Below, piece by piece: positions 46,416 to 55,943 of a DNA stretch of 64,000 bases (within the stretch, counting starts at the first letter, position 1; every line of letters starts with the position of its first letter). A model generated the notes under the pieces. That model did not search any database and was not told the origin of the DNA. It saw nothing but the letters and a program-made list of their open reading frames with translations. The DNA comes from Sandaracinus sp. (GTDB lineage Bacteria; Myxococcota_A; Polyangia; Polyangiales; Houyiibacteriaceae). Location of the stretch: the NCBI GenBank assembly GCA_002699025.1, contig PABA01000011.1:16118-80117 (forward strand), given 5' to 3'. Position numbers and translations under genes: made by a program.

Positions 46416-47104
46416 GACGACGGCTCCGAGGTGAACGAGAGGGCATCGAGGAGCGCCCCGAAGTCCTGGAGGTCCGGATCGAAGCCCTCGGGCGCCGCGG
46501 CGTAGCCGACGACGAGGAGCACGGGCCAGCCGCGGCGGCGCTCGCCCGAGTGATGCGTCCGGAAGCTCGGTCCGCGCACGACAGCCACGGCTGCACGAGC
46601 GTTCCGCGCTCCGGCCGCCAGCCCCAGGCGCGGGCCCGCCACGTCGACCATCACGAGGTGCGCCGGGGCGCCCCCGACGCGCGCCGGGAGCTGGTCCACG
46701 AGCCTGGTGTTCCAGCGTTGCCCGCGCGAGACGAACCCGCGATCACCGAGGCGGATCGCCCAGCGGCCCCCGGCGAGGCTGTCGACGTAGCTACGGGCGA
46801 GCACCGCAGGCGCGGTCTCGAGCAGCGGCTCGGGGACGGGCACGGCCTGCACCCAGAGCACGCTGCCGTCCCGTACGTGCTCGAGGCGAAGCTCGGCTCC
46901 CGCGCCGGGGGCCTCCCGCCAGGCCCCATCCGTCAACGCAGCTGGGTCGATGCGATGCCGGCCGAGCTCCGACGAAGGCGCCGCACCGCATGCCACGGCT
47001 CCGAGCGCCAGCACCACGGGGAGATGCCGGAGCGCGGCGCAGAGGGCGAGCGCTGGACGTGCCGCGTCACCGTCGAACGACATGAGGTTCGGGGAACGAG
47101 TCAC
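46412..47104 (-). CDS. Lipoprotein, hypothetical (230 aa)
   Basis: A 230-residue lipoprotein. The start is the GTG at 47104, which has a strong GGAGGT seven bases before it on the minus strand (47112-47117) and whose GTGA overlaps the upstream stop; the ATG at 47083 is an alternative. The signal ends in LALGAVAC. The body has strands with ELGRHRIDPAALTDGAWREAPG and ...AELRLEHVRDG, and a segment WNTRLVDQLPARVGGAPAHLVMVDVAG. Function unknown; with its neighbours it forms an envelope operon (barrel, this protein, Cys-rich lipoprotein). Confidence 0.78.
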   Translation of the reverse strand: MTRSPNLMSFDGDAARPALALCAALRHLPVVLALGAVACGAAPSSELGRHRIDPAALTDGAWREAPGAGAELRLEHVRDGSVLWVQAVPVPEPLLETAPAVLARSYVDSLAGGRWAIRLGDRGFVSRGQRWNTRLVDQLPARVGGAPAHLVMVDVAGPRLGLAAGARNARAAVAVVRGPSFRTHHSGERRRGWPVLLVVGYAAAPEGFDPDLQDFGALLDALSFTSEPSS

Positions 47105-48294
47105 TGCGCAGACCTCCAGAGCGGAGCCACGAAGAAGAACTGGACGTGAAAGTTCGGGCGGCCTGCGGCGAAGACGAAGCGCCCCTCCCAGCCGTTGCGA
47201 CGCAGGCCCAGCTCGGCGAGCCCCTGCACCACGACGTCGGCGAAGCTCTCGCGCTGAGCGGGCTGGGTGGCCTCCGACGCATAGCCACGGACCGACGCCG
47301 TGATGCGCGCCTCGGGCATGGAGATCCACTGCGGACCGCCCCGCGCGCCGAGGCCGAGGAAGAGGGGGCTGCGGCCCATGCCCCAGCGCGCCGATGCGGC
47401 GAGCACGAGCCCGAACGCACGCTCATCGCCGCTCACGACGCCTTCGCCATAGGGCTCCTGGAGTTCCGTGGCGTCTCGCTCCGCCGGGCTCGCGTCGAGG
47501 TCCGCCGTGAGGCGCAGCTCGGCGTGCCAGGAGAGGGAGCCCACGAGGGGTCCGACGAGGGCGGCGCCGAGGTCGAGCTGACCGCCCGCCTCGCGAAAGC
47601 GATCGGGATCCCCCCAGCGGTCGTCCCGGTCGATCCAGGCTCCGGCGCCAAAGACGAGCCCGAGCGTCGTGAAGCCACGCCAGGGGGTTGGAGCAGGCAG
47701 GGCCGCTGGCTCGTCGGGCGCTGCGAAGCGCTGACGGAAGCCGAGCGAGAACTCACCGGGCGTGCTCCACGCCGGAGGGGCGCCGGGGTCGGTGGTCGGC
47801 GGAGCTCCGCCGGCACGCCATGGAAGAGCCGGCGACGTATCCTCGGGGGCCGAGGGGAAAGGCAACGCTTCGGTCCCCGGGTCCGTCGCGCCGGACCCCT
47901 CCGCCGGACCGAAGGGATCCGGGGGCATGTCGCCCCGCTCCTCTTCGGCGCTCTCGCTGCCTCCGCCCAGCGCCGCGAGCCGCTCCGCGAGCTCGGCGGC
48001 GTGCTCGTCCACCCAGGCGTCGCCCTCCAGGGCGAGGGCCTCCCGGAGCCGCTCGGCCGCCTGCGCGCGCCGGCCGAGGGCGGCCTCCGAGCGCGCGAGA
48101 TCCGAGAGGAGCTGCCCGCGCGAGCCCTCACCGCGGACCAGCGCCCGCTCGAGCACGGCGATCGCCGCCTCGTGCTCACCCTCGGCCTGCAGCCGCACGC
48201 CGGAGTCGCGGAGCGCAGAGCCCTGCGCGCCCGCCGGCGTGGCGAGCGCGGCGACCAGGGCGAAGGCGCCGAGCCATGGAGCGAAACGGAGCAT
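47101..48294 (-). CDS. TPR-containing outer-membrane barrel-like protein
   Basis: A 397-residue exported protein: signal MLRFAPWLGAFALVAALATPAGAQ, a TPR-like helical region (about 24-115: ALRDSGVRLQAEGEHEAAIAVLERAL and following), an acidic linker with DMPPDPFGPAEGS, and a C-terminal beta-rich region (GFTTLGLVFGAGAWIDRDDRW, LGAALVGPLVGSLSWHAELRLT, WEGRFVFAAGRPNFHVQFFFVAPL) ending in an aromatic-rich strand, as in outer-membrane barrels. It probably presents periplasmic TPRs linked to an outer-membrane pore. First gene of the minus-strand operon and divergent from the GHKL ATPase by 309 bp. Confidence 0.76.
   Translation of the reverse strand: MLRFAPWLGAFALVAALATPAGAQGSALRDSGVRLQAEGEHEAAIAVLERALVRGEGSRGQLLSDLARSEAALGRRAQAAERLREALALEGDAWVDEHAAELAERLAALGGGSESAEEERGDMPPDPFGPAEGSGATDPGTEALPFPSAPEDTSPALPWRAGGAPPTTDPGAPPAWSTPGEFSLGFRQRFAAPDEPAALPAPTPWRGFTTLGLVFGAGAWIDRDDRWGDPDRFREAGGQLDLGAALVGPLVGSLSWHAELRLTADLDASPAERDATELQEPYGEGVVSGDERAFGLVLAASARWGMGRSPLFLGLGARGGPQWISMPEARITASVRGYASEATQPAQRESFADVVVQGLAELGLRRNGWEGRFVFAAGRPNFHVQFFFVAPLWRSAQ
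47112..47117 (-). promoter_or_regulatory. Shine-Dalgarno deciding the GTG start at 47104
   Basis: On the minus strand the sequence reads GGAGGT, then seven bases, then GTG. This decides the start of the 230-aa lipoprotein over the ATG seven codons later. Confidence 0.7.
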
Positions 48295-48603
48295 CGGCGG
48301 CGCAGCATGAGCGCGGAAGGGGCGAGGCTCAATGGTACTTTTCTGCCATGCCGCCCGGCCCGCGGGGGCGCCACGAGGGCGGCGCCCGGACGCGCGGCGG
48401 GGGCGCTCGGCGGCGAAGGGACCCGGAACACGGAGCATCACCGCTCCGGTATGCGCGCCAGGCGACCCCCTCGTCGATGGCACGATCCGACCACGCCCCT
48501 TCGAGCGCGCCGCCCCTCCGGGCCGAGCGGTCCCCTCGTCGCGCCCGCGTCCGCCACGCCCCGGCGCCCGCGCGCCCCGGTTCCGCGATACCCTCGCCGC
48601 GCC
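48295..48603. other. Divergent intergenic region upstream of GHKL operon
   Basis: A 309-bp gap between the barrel operon (minus) and the GHKL ATPase operon (plus); both promoters should lie here. The stretch AATGGTACTTTTCTGCC near 48332-48348 is the AT-richest part and lies on the barrel side. I see no paired promoter boxes, palindrome or gene in the rest, which is plain GC-rich sequence. Confidence 0.5.
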
Positions 48604-50238
48604 ATGGCCTCGCCCTACCGCCGCGGAAAGTCGAAAGGCCCCTCCACCCCCGAGGACGACGGCATCGTCGGCGACCTCGTCCGCCAGTTCGCCGATCCCT
48701 ACGCCTTCTACCGGGAGCTCGTGCAGAACGCGATCGACGCCGGCACCACGCGCGTCGACGTCCGCATCCGCCCGGGCAGCGAGGGCGGCGTGCGCATCAC
48801 CGTGCGCGACGACGGCGAGGGCATGGACCCGGAGGTGCTCGAGGGGAAGCTCCTCGTCCTCTTCCGCTCCGGCAAGGAGGGGCAGGAGGGGAAGATCGGC
48901 AAGTTCGGCGTCGGCTTCGTCAGCGTGCTCGCCGTGAAGCCGAGCCGCGTCACCGTGCGCACGAGCCGGGGCGGCCCGACCTGGACGCTCCACCTCTTCC
49001 CGGACCACACCTACGAGCTCTTCGAAGGCGACGCGAAGCACCCCCGCGGCACGAGCGTCATCCTCGACGTGCCCGGCGCCGAGCTCGGCGAGTTCGTGAA
49101 GCGCTCCCACGCCGCGCTCCGCACCTGGTGCCGGCACGCGACCCTCCCGATCCACTTCCACGCCGAGCGCGACGCCGATCACGCCGACCGGCGCATCGAC
49201 GAGCCCCTCGGCCTCCCGGAGATGCAGGTCACGGCCGCCGCCGACGAGGGCGACACGCGCGTCGTCGTCGGGCTCCCGGCCGAGCCGACGCCCTTCGCCG
49301 GCTTCTACAACCGCGGCCTGACCCTCTTCGAGACCCGCCAGCCCTTCCCGGGGCCCCTCGGCGCGCTCCACTTCAAGGTGCAGGCGCCCGACCTCGAGCA
49401 CACGCTCAGCCGCGACAACGTCCGCCGCGACGCCGCCTTCCGCCGCGCCATGAAGCTGGTCGAGCGGGTCGTCGAGCGGGAGCTCGTGCCCGCCACGCTC
49501 GCCGCGCTCCGCGAGGCCGCCGAGGCGAACGAGCCGGCGCGCTGGGGTGCGATCGTCGACCGCTGCCGCGACCCCCGCCACCCGCTCGCGATCCCCTGGA
49601 GCGAGCTCCCCGTGCGCCTCCTCCATCCGCATGGAGGCGTCGAGGTCATGACGGCCGCGCGGCTCGGCTACTTCCCGAAGGCGACCCTCGCGCTGGCCCG
49701 GACGGAGCTCACCCAGCAGCTCCACGCCGAGGCCGACCCGGTGGTCGACGGGAAGCTGGGCAACGGCCTCCGCGGCGGCTGGGAGAGCCTCGCCGAGCTC
49801 CTCCGCATCCCCGCCGCCCACCAGACCTGCACGCTGGTCGCGCCCCAGGAGCCGAGCGGCGTCGGCGCGGCGCTCCTCGAGCGGCTCGAGGCCTTCCTCC
49901 GCGCAGCCCACCGGCGCCCGGACGGGCTCCAGCTCGTCCGCCTCCACGGCGCGCAGGCGAGCGAGGTGCTCGTCGGCGGCCCGCCCCGCACGCTCCCCTG
50001 GGTCGCCCACGGCCCGCTCCGCGGCAAACCCTTCCGCTTCCTGGCGCGCTCGGGCCTCTTGTTGAACGTCACCTCCCAGCCCGTTCGCGACGCGCTCGAG
50101 CTCGCCGAGGAGGACGTCGAGCTCGCCGCCGCGCTCCTCGCGCGGGAGGTGCTGCTCCGCTCCGAGGTGATGAAGGATGGGCGCGACCGGGACCTCACGG
50201 AGGCCGCCCTCGAGGCCGTGCTCGAGGTGACGCCGTGA
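48604..50238 (+). CDS. GHKL (Hsp90/HtpG-like) ATPase (544 aa)
   Basis: A 544-residue cytosolic ATPase with an intact Bergerat fold. N-box at 36-47 (YRELVQNAIDAG; E38, N42, D45), the Mg/adenine motif DDGEGMD (69-75), the lid/glycine motif GKIGKFGVGF (96-105), and a downstream HtpG-like segment LEHTLSRDNVRRD around 260-275. It is shorter than HtpG (~620 aa), and the region after the ATPase is a mostly unfamiliar helical domain. Its stop overlaps the next GTG (GTGA), coupling it to the giant 1,902-aa protein. The likely role is an ATP-driven clamp or chaperone-like module for the partner; MutL/MORC-like functions are alternatives. Start ATG at 48604. Confidence 0.87.
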   Translation: MASPYRRGKSKGPSTPEDDGIVGDLVRQFADPYAFYRELVQNAIDAGTTRVDVRIRPGSEGGVRITVRDDGEGMDPEVLEGKLLVLFRSGKEGQEGKIGKFGVGFVSVLAVKPSRVTVRTSRGGPTWTLHLFPDHTYELFEGDAKHPRGTSVILDVPGAELGEFVKRSHAALRTWCRHATLPIHFHAERDADHADRRIDEPLGLPEMQVTAAADEGDTRVVVGLPAEPTPFAGFYNRGLTLFETRQPFPGPLGALHFKVQAPDLEHTLSRDNVRRDAAFRRAMKLVERVVERELVPATLAALREAAEANEPARWGAIVDRCRDPRHPLAIPWSELPVRLLHPHGGVEVMTAARLGYFPKATLALARTELTQQLHAEADPVVDGKLGNGLRGGWESLAELLRIPAAHQTCTLVAPQEPSGVGAALLERLEAFLRAAHRRPDGLQLVRLHGAQASEVLVGGPPRTLPWVAHGPLRGKPFRFLARSGLLLNVTSQPVRDALELAEEDVELAAALLAREVLLRSEVMKDGRDRDLTEAALEAVLEVTP

Positions 50239-53200
50239 GCCGGCGCAGCGCGAGCGGGGGCGGCAAGCGCATCGGCGCCGGGCGGCTGCGGGTCGACGCC
50301 GGCCGGGCCGTGGCGAAGCTCCGCGAGTACCAGCTCCCGGACCCGACCGCCTGGGTGCTCGAGGTGGTGCGCGCGGCGGTCGCCAAGGGAGCGAAGCGCG
50401 TGCGCGTCTTCGGCGACGCCGACGACCTCTGGATCGGCTGGGAGGGCCCGCCGCCGGAGGAGGCGCACCTGAAGGAGCTCCTCCACGAGCTGGTCAGCCC
50501 GGCCCCCGAGGAGGCCCGACGCTGGCTGCGCCTGATGGCCATCGGCGTGAACACGGCGCTCGGCCTCGCGCCGCGCTTCGTCGACGTCTACCGCGTCCCC
50601 GCCGAGGGCCTCGCGACCCGCGTGCGCTACACGCCCGAGCTCCTCGAGCCGAAGGGCGACGAGGGCGTGGCGCTCCGGGGCCTGGCGACCGAGAGCGTCC
50701 CCGCGCCGACCGATCTGCCGGCCCCCGGCGGCGCCGTGCACGTGCGCCGCAAGCCGAGCTTCGACGTCGTCCGCCGCTTCCTCGCCGCCGACTGGCTCCC
50801 GGAGCTGCCGCTGGTGCGCGCGGCCTGCGACGACTGCCGCGTCCCGGTCGAGGTCCTCGGCGACACGCTCGAGCGCGCTCGCTCGCGCCGCGACCTGATC
50901 CGCGTCCAGCTCGGCCTCGGCCTCGACGGCTTCGTCGCCATCACGGACCCGCGCGCGACCCCCGGCGAGGCGGGGCTCCTCGTCGAGCTCGCCGAGCAGG
51001 GCGTCGTCCTCGCGCGCCTCGTGCTCTCGCTCGAAGGCTCGCCGGCCGAGCGGCTCCGGAGCCCGCTCCCGATCCGCGTCTACCTCGACGCCGATCGGCT
51101 CCCCGCCAACGCCTCCCGCTCGGCCGTGCGCCAGTCCGAGGCGCCCGTGCGCGACGCCCTCGCCCAGGGCGCGAAGGTCCTCCCCGCGGCCATCGCCGAG
51201 CTGGCGGAGAAGCTCCAGGACGAGGCCCACGCGGACGAGCACGACGCGCTCCGGCGCGCGGCCCTCGCGCTCGTCTCCGCGCACGTCGCCGGCATGGACT
51301 GGGCGACGCGCCTGACGAGCCTGCCCGCCTGGCTCGAGCCGCTCCGCGACGTGCCCCTGGTCCGCAACGCGGTCGGCGCGGCGCGCCCGGTGCAGGCCTT
51401 CGTCGGCGCCGGCGAGCTCATCGTCCATCGGCGCGACGAGCCCGTCGAGGAGGCGCTCGCGCCCTGGTTCGAGCACGTGCTCTGGGTGCCTCCGGGCGAC
51501 CCCGCGGGGCGGCTCCTCGGCGACGCGCGCCCGCCCGGCACCAAGGAGCGGGTGAAGCTCGCGCGCGAGGAGCGCGAGGCCTACGAGACCTGGCTGGCGC
51601 ACGCGCCGCGGGAGGCGCGCGTCCCGGAGGCGGCGGGGCAGCTCCTCGCCCTGCGCTTCGGCGAGGACGTGAAGACGGGTCGCACGCAGGTCCACACGAG
51701 CGCCACCGAGCGGCCGGGCCTAGAGGGCGAGCTCTGCCTGCTCGACCCGGCGAGCGTCGGCCGCACGCGGGGCGACGTCGGGAACGTGACGCTGCTCCTC
51801 CAGGGCCGCCCCATCGCGAGCGCGCAGCTCGAGGCGCCCTGGCCCTGGGAGGCGGTCATCGACGCGCCCGATCTGCGCCCGCTCTCCGACTACCAGGGCG
51901 CGTTCCAGGACAGCGCCTACCACGCGACCATCGCCGCCGTGCGCGCCGCCGAGCTCCAGGCCCTCGAGCTCGTCGCGGCGCAGCTCGAGAAGCCCGAGCA
52001 GCGCCTGCCCGCGCGGGCGACGATCCGCGGCGCCCTCCCCCACGCCGGCGCCCCCGGGGACGACGCGCGGCGCCGCCTCCGCCGCGCCCAGCGCGCCCTC
52101 GTCGAACTCCTCCACGGCCTCGCGCCGACGCCGGCCCAGGCCCGCGAGGTCTTCCGCCAGGGGCCGCTCGGCTGGGCGCGGGTCTGGCCGCGGCGCACGG
52201 CGGAGGGCGTCCGCTTCGTCGCGCTCCGCGACCTCCAGCGAGACGCCGGCGAGTGGCTCGTCGTGACCCCCCCCGAGGCCGCCGCGCTCCCGCCGCCCCA
52301 CGGCGTCGAGCCCGTGCTCGCCGACGGCGCGGACCGGCAGGTGCTCGCGACCGTGCTCCGCGGCGTCGAGCTGCTCCCCTACGATCCGCGGCGCGGGCGG
52401 GAGATCGATCTCGGCGGCCTGGCGGCGCGGGCCGGCGCCGAGGGGGTGGTCTCGCTCCTCGTGGACGAAGGCCCACGCGTCGGGGTCCTCACGTGGATCC
52501 ACGGCGGCGGGAAGAGCCGCCTCGCCCTCCGCCACCGCGGGCTCCTGCTCGCGCGGACGCCCTACGAGCCCGAGCTCGTGGACTGCCTGCTGACCGTGGA
52601 GGACGACGGCCTGATCCCGGACGCGGACTGGCGCGCGCCGGCCATCGACTGGGAGGCGCCGGAGATCGGGGAGTGGGAGCGGCGGATGGTCACGGCGATC
52701 GTCGACGCGCTCCGCGGCGAGGAGACCGAGGACGTGCGCGGCCTGGTGCACGCGGGGGAGCTCGACGTGCCGCCGATCCGGCGCCTCCTGCTCATCGCGA
52801 TCAGCCGCTGGGAGGGCGCCTCGAGGGCGCTGGGCGAGGCGCGCTGGAAGGCGCTCCTCGAACGACCGCTGATCGAGCGGCTCGGGGCGCCGCCGGCCTC
52901 GCTCCTCGACGTGACGGAGCAGCGCCTGAGCGTGCTCCGGCCCGGGCAGGTGACGCGCGCCGAGCGCTTCGAGGACTTCCAGCCGCTGATCGCGGACGAG
53001 GCCCTCGAGAGCGCGATCGCGAAGATCCTCCGGCGGCGGCTCCCCGACGGCACCGAGGAGCTCGAGCGGCGACGCATGGAGGCCGTGCGCGAGGCGAACC
53101 TGGCGCGCCACCGGCGGCGCGGAGCCAGGCCGCTGCCCGAGGCGGGGGGCGAGGTCGTGGCGGTCTCCGGCGCGGGCTTCTCCGGCGTGGTCCAGCCCCA

Positions 53201-55943
53201 GCGTGGCCTGCTCTCCAGCACCTTCTCGATCGAGGTGCGTTTCGAGGAGCGCCCCCTCGAGAAGCTCTCGAGCGCGGCCGAGATGCCGCTCGCCGCCATC
53301 GTGAACGTGGACGAGCGGCACCTCGACCCGACCGGCGCCGGCCTCGACCCGGCGTCCCAGAAGGCCCTCGAGCGCGCCGTCCATCGCGCCGCCGGCCGCG
53401 TGCTCCTCGCCATCGCCGAGGACGACCCGGCGAAGCTCGTCGACGACTCCGTCTCCGCGAGCCTCTTCGACGTCTGGCTCCGCGAGCGCGCCCACCGCCG
53501 CGGCGCCCGCAAGGCCCGGCGCAAGCTCGCCGAGGCGAAGATCTTCCGCACCGTGCAGGGCGGGCGCGCCAGCCTCGAGGAGGCCTCCACGAAGGCGCGC
53601 ATCCGCGTCGCGCGCTTCGACGCCGAGTGGGTCGGCCCGCCCGAGGGCGAGGACCGGCACCACCTCGATCGGCCGATCCTCCAGCTCCCGGAGGGCGACG
53701 CCGGCGAGCGCCTCCGCGACGCCCTCGACCGCTTCGGCCACCCGCGCATCTGCCTCGACCAGACCCGCGCCGTACGCACGCTCCAGGGCGAGCGCCGCGT
53801 GCGCCAGGGTCTCGTCGAGGAGCCGAAGCTGAGCGGCATCGACCCGCGCCTGAGCGCGTCCGTGGAAGAGCTCCTCGGCGACCGGCGGCGCCTGCGCGGC
53901 ATCGGCCCGGGCGAGGTGGGGCTGACCAAGACGGCCGGCGCCGCCTCGCTCACCGTCTTCGGCGCGAGCGAGCGGACCGCCGAGGTGGAGCTCGAGCTCG
54001 ACCTCCCCGTGCGCGCCGTGATGACCATCCCCGCGCTCGGCGCGGACGACATCGACGCCAAACGCGTCCGCTACCTCAGCCGGCGCGTGCGCGAGCTGGT
54101 GCAGACGCTGCTCGTCGAGAAGGTGCTCCCCGAGCTCGACGCGCTCCCGGCCTGGGTGCGCGAGGTGGCGCGCGCGGCCCTGCTCCAGGAGCTCCTCACG
54201 CCGGACGAGGTCGGGGACGCGGCCCTCTTCGAGACGACGGGCGACGCGCGCGTCTCCCTCGGTCGGCTGCAGGCGCAGGCGCGGCGCTTCGGGGCGCTCT
54301 GGGTGGCGACGGACCCGGGCTGGCGCGCGCAGCGCCTGGAGCCCCTCGACCCGAAACGGATCGCCCTGCGGGGCGACGCGAAGACCGTGGAGGCGCTGCG
54401 GGCGCTCGGCGTGGACGCGGTGGCGGCCGACGAGGAGCTCGCCCTCGACGAGCGGGCGCGACGCAACCAGGCGCAGGGCAAGGCGCGGAGCCTCGCGCTG
54501 CCGCTCTGGACGCGGAGCCGGGCGCTCGCGCGGACGAGCCTGGAAGAGAAGGAGTGGCGGGCCGAGCTCGCCGTGCTCGAGCCGGAGGCCACGGACCGCG
54601 GGGGGCTCCGCTTCTTCCGCGAGCTGCACCCGCTCGGAGGCGAGAGCTCACCGGGGCCCTGGCCGATCTACGCGCACGTGGACGCGCCGGGGCTGGTGCC
54701 CGACCGGACCTGGGAGGGGCCGAAGCCCTCAAAGCTCCTCGAGCGGATCCGGGCGCGCCTGGTGGACGCGGCGGCCGAGGCGCTGGCGGAGCTCGTGCCC
54801 GAGCCGGAGGGGGCGCTCGCCACCTTCGTCGTGCACCCGGAGCGGGCGGCCGGCGCGATGGGCGCGGGGACGGCGGCGGGCGTGCTGGCGGTCGGGCCGC
54901 TCGAGCCGGGGACCATCGACGTGCCGCAGGGCTTCCACGGGGGCGTGCTGCGCCCGGACGTGCAGCCACCCGAGGGGGGTCCGAAGGAGCCGCTGCCGGT
55001 CTACGGGACGCTCCTCGCCTGCGTGGACACGGCCCACGCGCCGGGGCTCCGGCTGCAGCACGCGGCGCGGACGGCGTACACGGCGATGATGGCGGAGCTC
55101 GCGCGGAGGCTGCGCACCGGGGAGCTCGAGGGGGCCGACGCGGAGCTGGCGCGGGGGCACCTGGTGCGAGCGATCGGGCTCGGCGCGTGGAAGCCGCAGG
55201 GGAAGGCGAAGAAGATCGAGGTGCCCTGCTTCCACCCGGAGCCGAAGACGCTCGGGGAGGTCTACGCGCTGCTCCGGGAGGAGACGCGGAACGTGGCCGT
55301 GCGCGACCCGGCGGACGCGGCGGGGACGAAGCACTGCCTGGTCGAGGACGGGAGCGACGCGGCGCGGGAGCTGGTGGCGGCGCTCGGGGATCGGGTGCGG
55401 CGCAAGCGGGTGGAGCCGCTCGTGACCCCGGAGGGCGTGGAGGCCGCCGGGGCCGAGCAGATGGAGCGCTTCATCAAGGGCGAGATCTCGCTCACAGGCC
55501 TGATGGGGCGGCGCGCGGACGCGAGCGAGGACGCGAAGAAGGGGAAGTCCAAGTCCAAGTCCAAGGCGAAGACGAAGACGAAGACGAAGCGGAAGAAGGC
55601 GAGCGCGCCTGCGCGGAAGCGGCATCCGCTCGACGCGCTCGCCGAGACGCTCCTGGCGCAGCTCGCCGCGCTCGGCCTGCCGCACGTGGTGGGCGCGATC
55701 GTGGTCGTGCCCCGGCGGCGGAAGGACCTGCTCCGCTACGACGAAGAGCGAAAGGTGCTCGAGCTCTCGGGCGCGCACCCGCAGCTGAAGGCGCTCGAGG
55801 CCGCGCGGCTGAGCCGGAGCGCGGACGCCGAGCGGGGGATGCGCCTGCTCACCGCGCACGCCGTGGGGGTCTTGAACCGCGCGCTGACGACGGTGACGGA
55901 TGCGTCGGAGCACGGCGCGGTGCGGGCTTTGATGAGGGGCTGA
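50235..55943 (+). CDS. Giant partner protein of the GHKL ATPase (1,902 aa)
   Basis: A 1,902-residue cytosolic protein of unrecognised family, translated from a GTG that overlaps the GHKL gene stop. The first ~140 residues look like a degenerate GHKL fold: WVLEVVRAAVAKGAKRVRVF in place of an N-box (Asn and Asp lost), VFGDADDLWIGWEG, and RLMAIGVNTALGLAPRFVDVYRV; a later RLPANASRSAVRQSEAP resembles the partner's SRDNVRRD. The rest is helical and strand mix without a recognised catalytic motif. Near residues 1,770-1,790 there is a Lys/Ser/Thr-rich linker (KGKSKSKSKAKTKTK) before a final ~120-residue domain. The arrangement suggests an ATPase-dead Hsp90-like module fused to a very long scaffold. 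Function unknown. Confidence 0.8.
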   Translation: MSRRSASGGGKRIGAGRLRVDAGRAVAKLREYQLPDPTAWVLEVVRAAVAKGAKRVRVFGDADDLWIGWEGPPPEEAHLKELLHELVSPAPEEARRWLRLMAIGVNTALGLAPRFVDVYRVPAEGLATRVRYTPELLEPKGDEGVALRGLATESVPAPTDLPAPGGAVHVRRKPSFDVVRRFLAADWLPELPLVRAACDDCRVPVEVLGDTLERARSRRDLIRVQLGLGLDGFVAITDPRATPGEAGLLVELAEQGVVLARLVLSLEGSPAERLRSPLPIRVYLDADRLPANASRSAVRQSEAPVRDALAQGAKVLPAAIAELAEKLQDEAHADEHDALRRAALALVSAHVAGMDWATRLTSLPAWLEPLRDVPLVRNAVGAARPVQAFVGAGELIVHRRDEPVEEALAPWFEHVLWVPPGDPAGRLLGDARPPGTKERVKLAREEREAYETWLAHAPREARVPEAAGQLLALRFGEDVKTGRTQVHTSATERPGLEGELCLLDPASVGRTRGDVGNVTLLLQGRPIASAQLEAPWPWEAVIDAPDLRPLSDYQGAFQDSAYHATIAAVRAAELQALELVAAQLEKPEQRLPARATIRGALPHAGAPGDDARRRLRRAQRALVELLHGLAPTPAQAREVFRQGPLGWARVWPRRTAEGVRFVALRDLQRDAGEWLVVTPPEAAALPPPHGVEPVLADGADRQVLATVLRGVELLPYDPRRGREIDLGGLAARAGAEGVVSLLVDEGPRVGVLTWIHGGGKSRLALRHRGLLLARTPYEPELVDCLLTVEDDGLIPDADWRAPAIDWEAPEIGEWERRMVTAIVDALRGEETEDVRGLVHAGELDVPPIRRLLLIAISRWEGASRALGEARWKALLERPLIERLGAPPASLLDVTEQRLSVLRPGQVTRAERFEDFQPLIADEALESAIAKILRRRLPDGTEELERRRMEAVREANLARHRRRGARPLPEAGGEVVAVSGAGFSGVVQPQRGLLSSTFSIEVRFEERPLEKLSSAAEMPLAAIVNVDERHLDPTGAGLDPASQKALERAVHRAAGRVLLAIAEDDPAKLVDDSVSASLFDVWLRERAHRRGARKARRKLAEAKIFRTVQGGRASLEEASTKARIRVARFDAEWVGPPEGEDRHHLDRPILQLPEGDAGERLRDALDRFGHPRICLDQTRAVRTLQGERRVRQGLVEEPKLSGIDPRLSASVEELLGDRRRLRGIGPGEVGLTKTAGAASLTVFGASERTAEVELELDLPVRAVMTIPALGADDIDAKRVRYLSRRVRELVQTLLVEKVLPELDALPAWVREVARAALLQELLTPDEVGDAALFETTGDARVSLGRLQAQARRFGALWVATDPGWRAQRLEPLDPKRIALRGDAKTVEALRALGVDAVAADEELALDERARRNQAQGKARSLALPLWTRSRALARTSLEEKEWRAELAVLEPEATDRGGLRFFRELHPLGGESSPGPWPIYAHVDAPGLVPDRTWEGPKPSKLLERIRARLVDAAAEALAELVPEPEGALATFVVHPERAAGAMGAGTAAGVLAVGPLEPGTIDVPQGFHGGVLRPDVQPPEGGPKEPLPVYGTLLACVDTAHAPGLRLQHAARTAYTAMMAELARRLRTGELEGADAELARGHLVRAIGLGAWKPQGKAKKIEVPCFHPEPKTLGEVYALLREETRNVAVRDPADAAGTKHCLVEDGSDAARELVAALGDRVRRKRVEPLVTPEGVEAAGAEQMERFIKGEISLTGLMGRRADASEDAKKGKSKSKSKAKTKTKTKRKKASAPARKRHPLDALAETLLAQLAALGLPHVVGAIVVVPRRRKDLLRYDEERKVLELSGAHPQLKALEAARLSRSADAERGMRLLTAHAVGVLNRALTTVTDASEHGAVRALMRG

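Noticed and set aside
51720..54629. 969-residue minus-strand frame inside the giant gene
   Set aside because: Shadow of the giant protein; composition typical of GC-rich antisense frames and no start signal.
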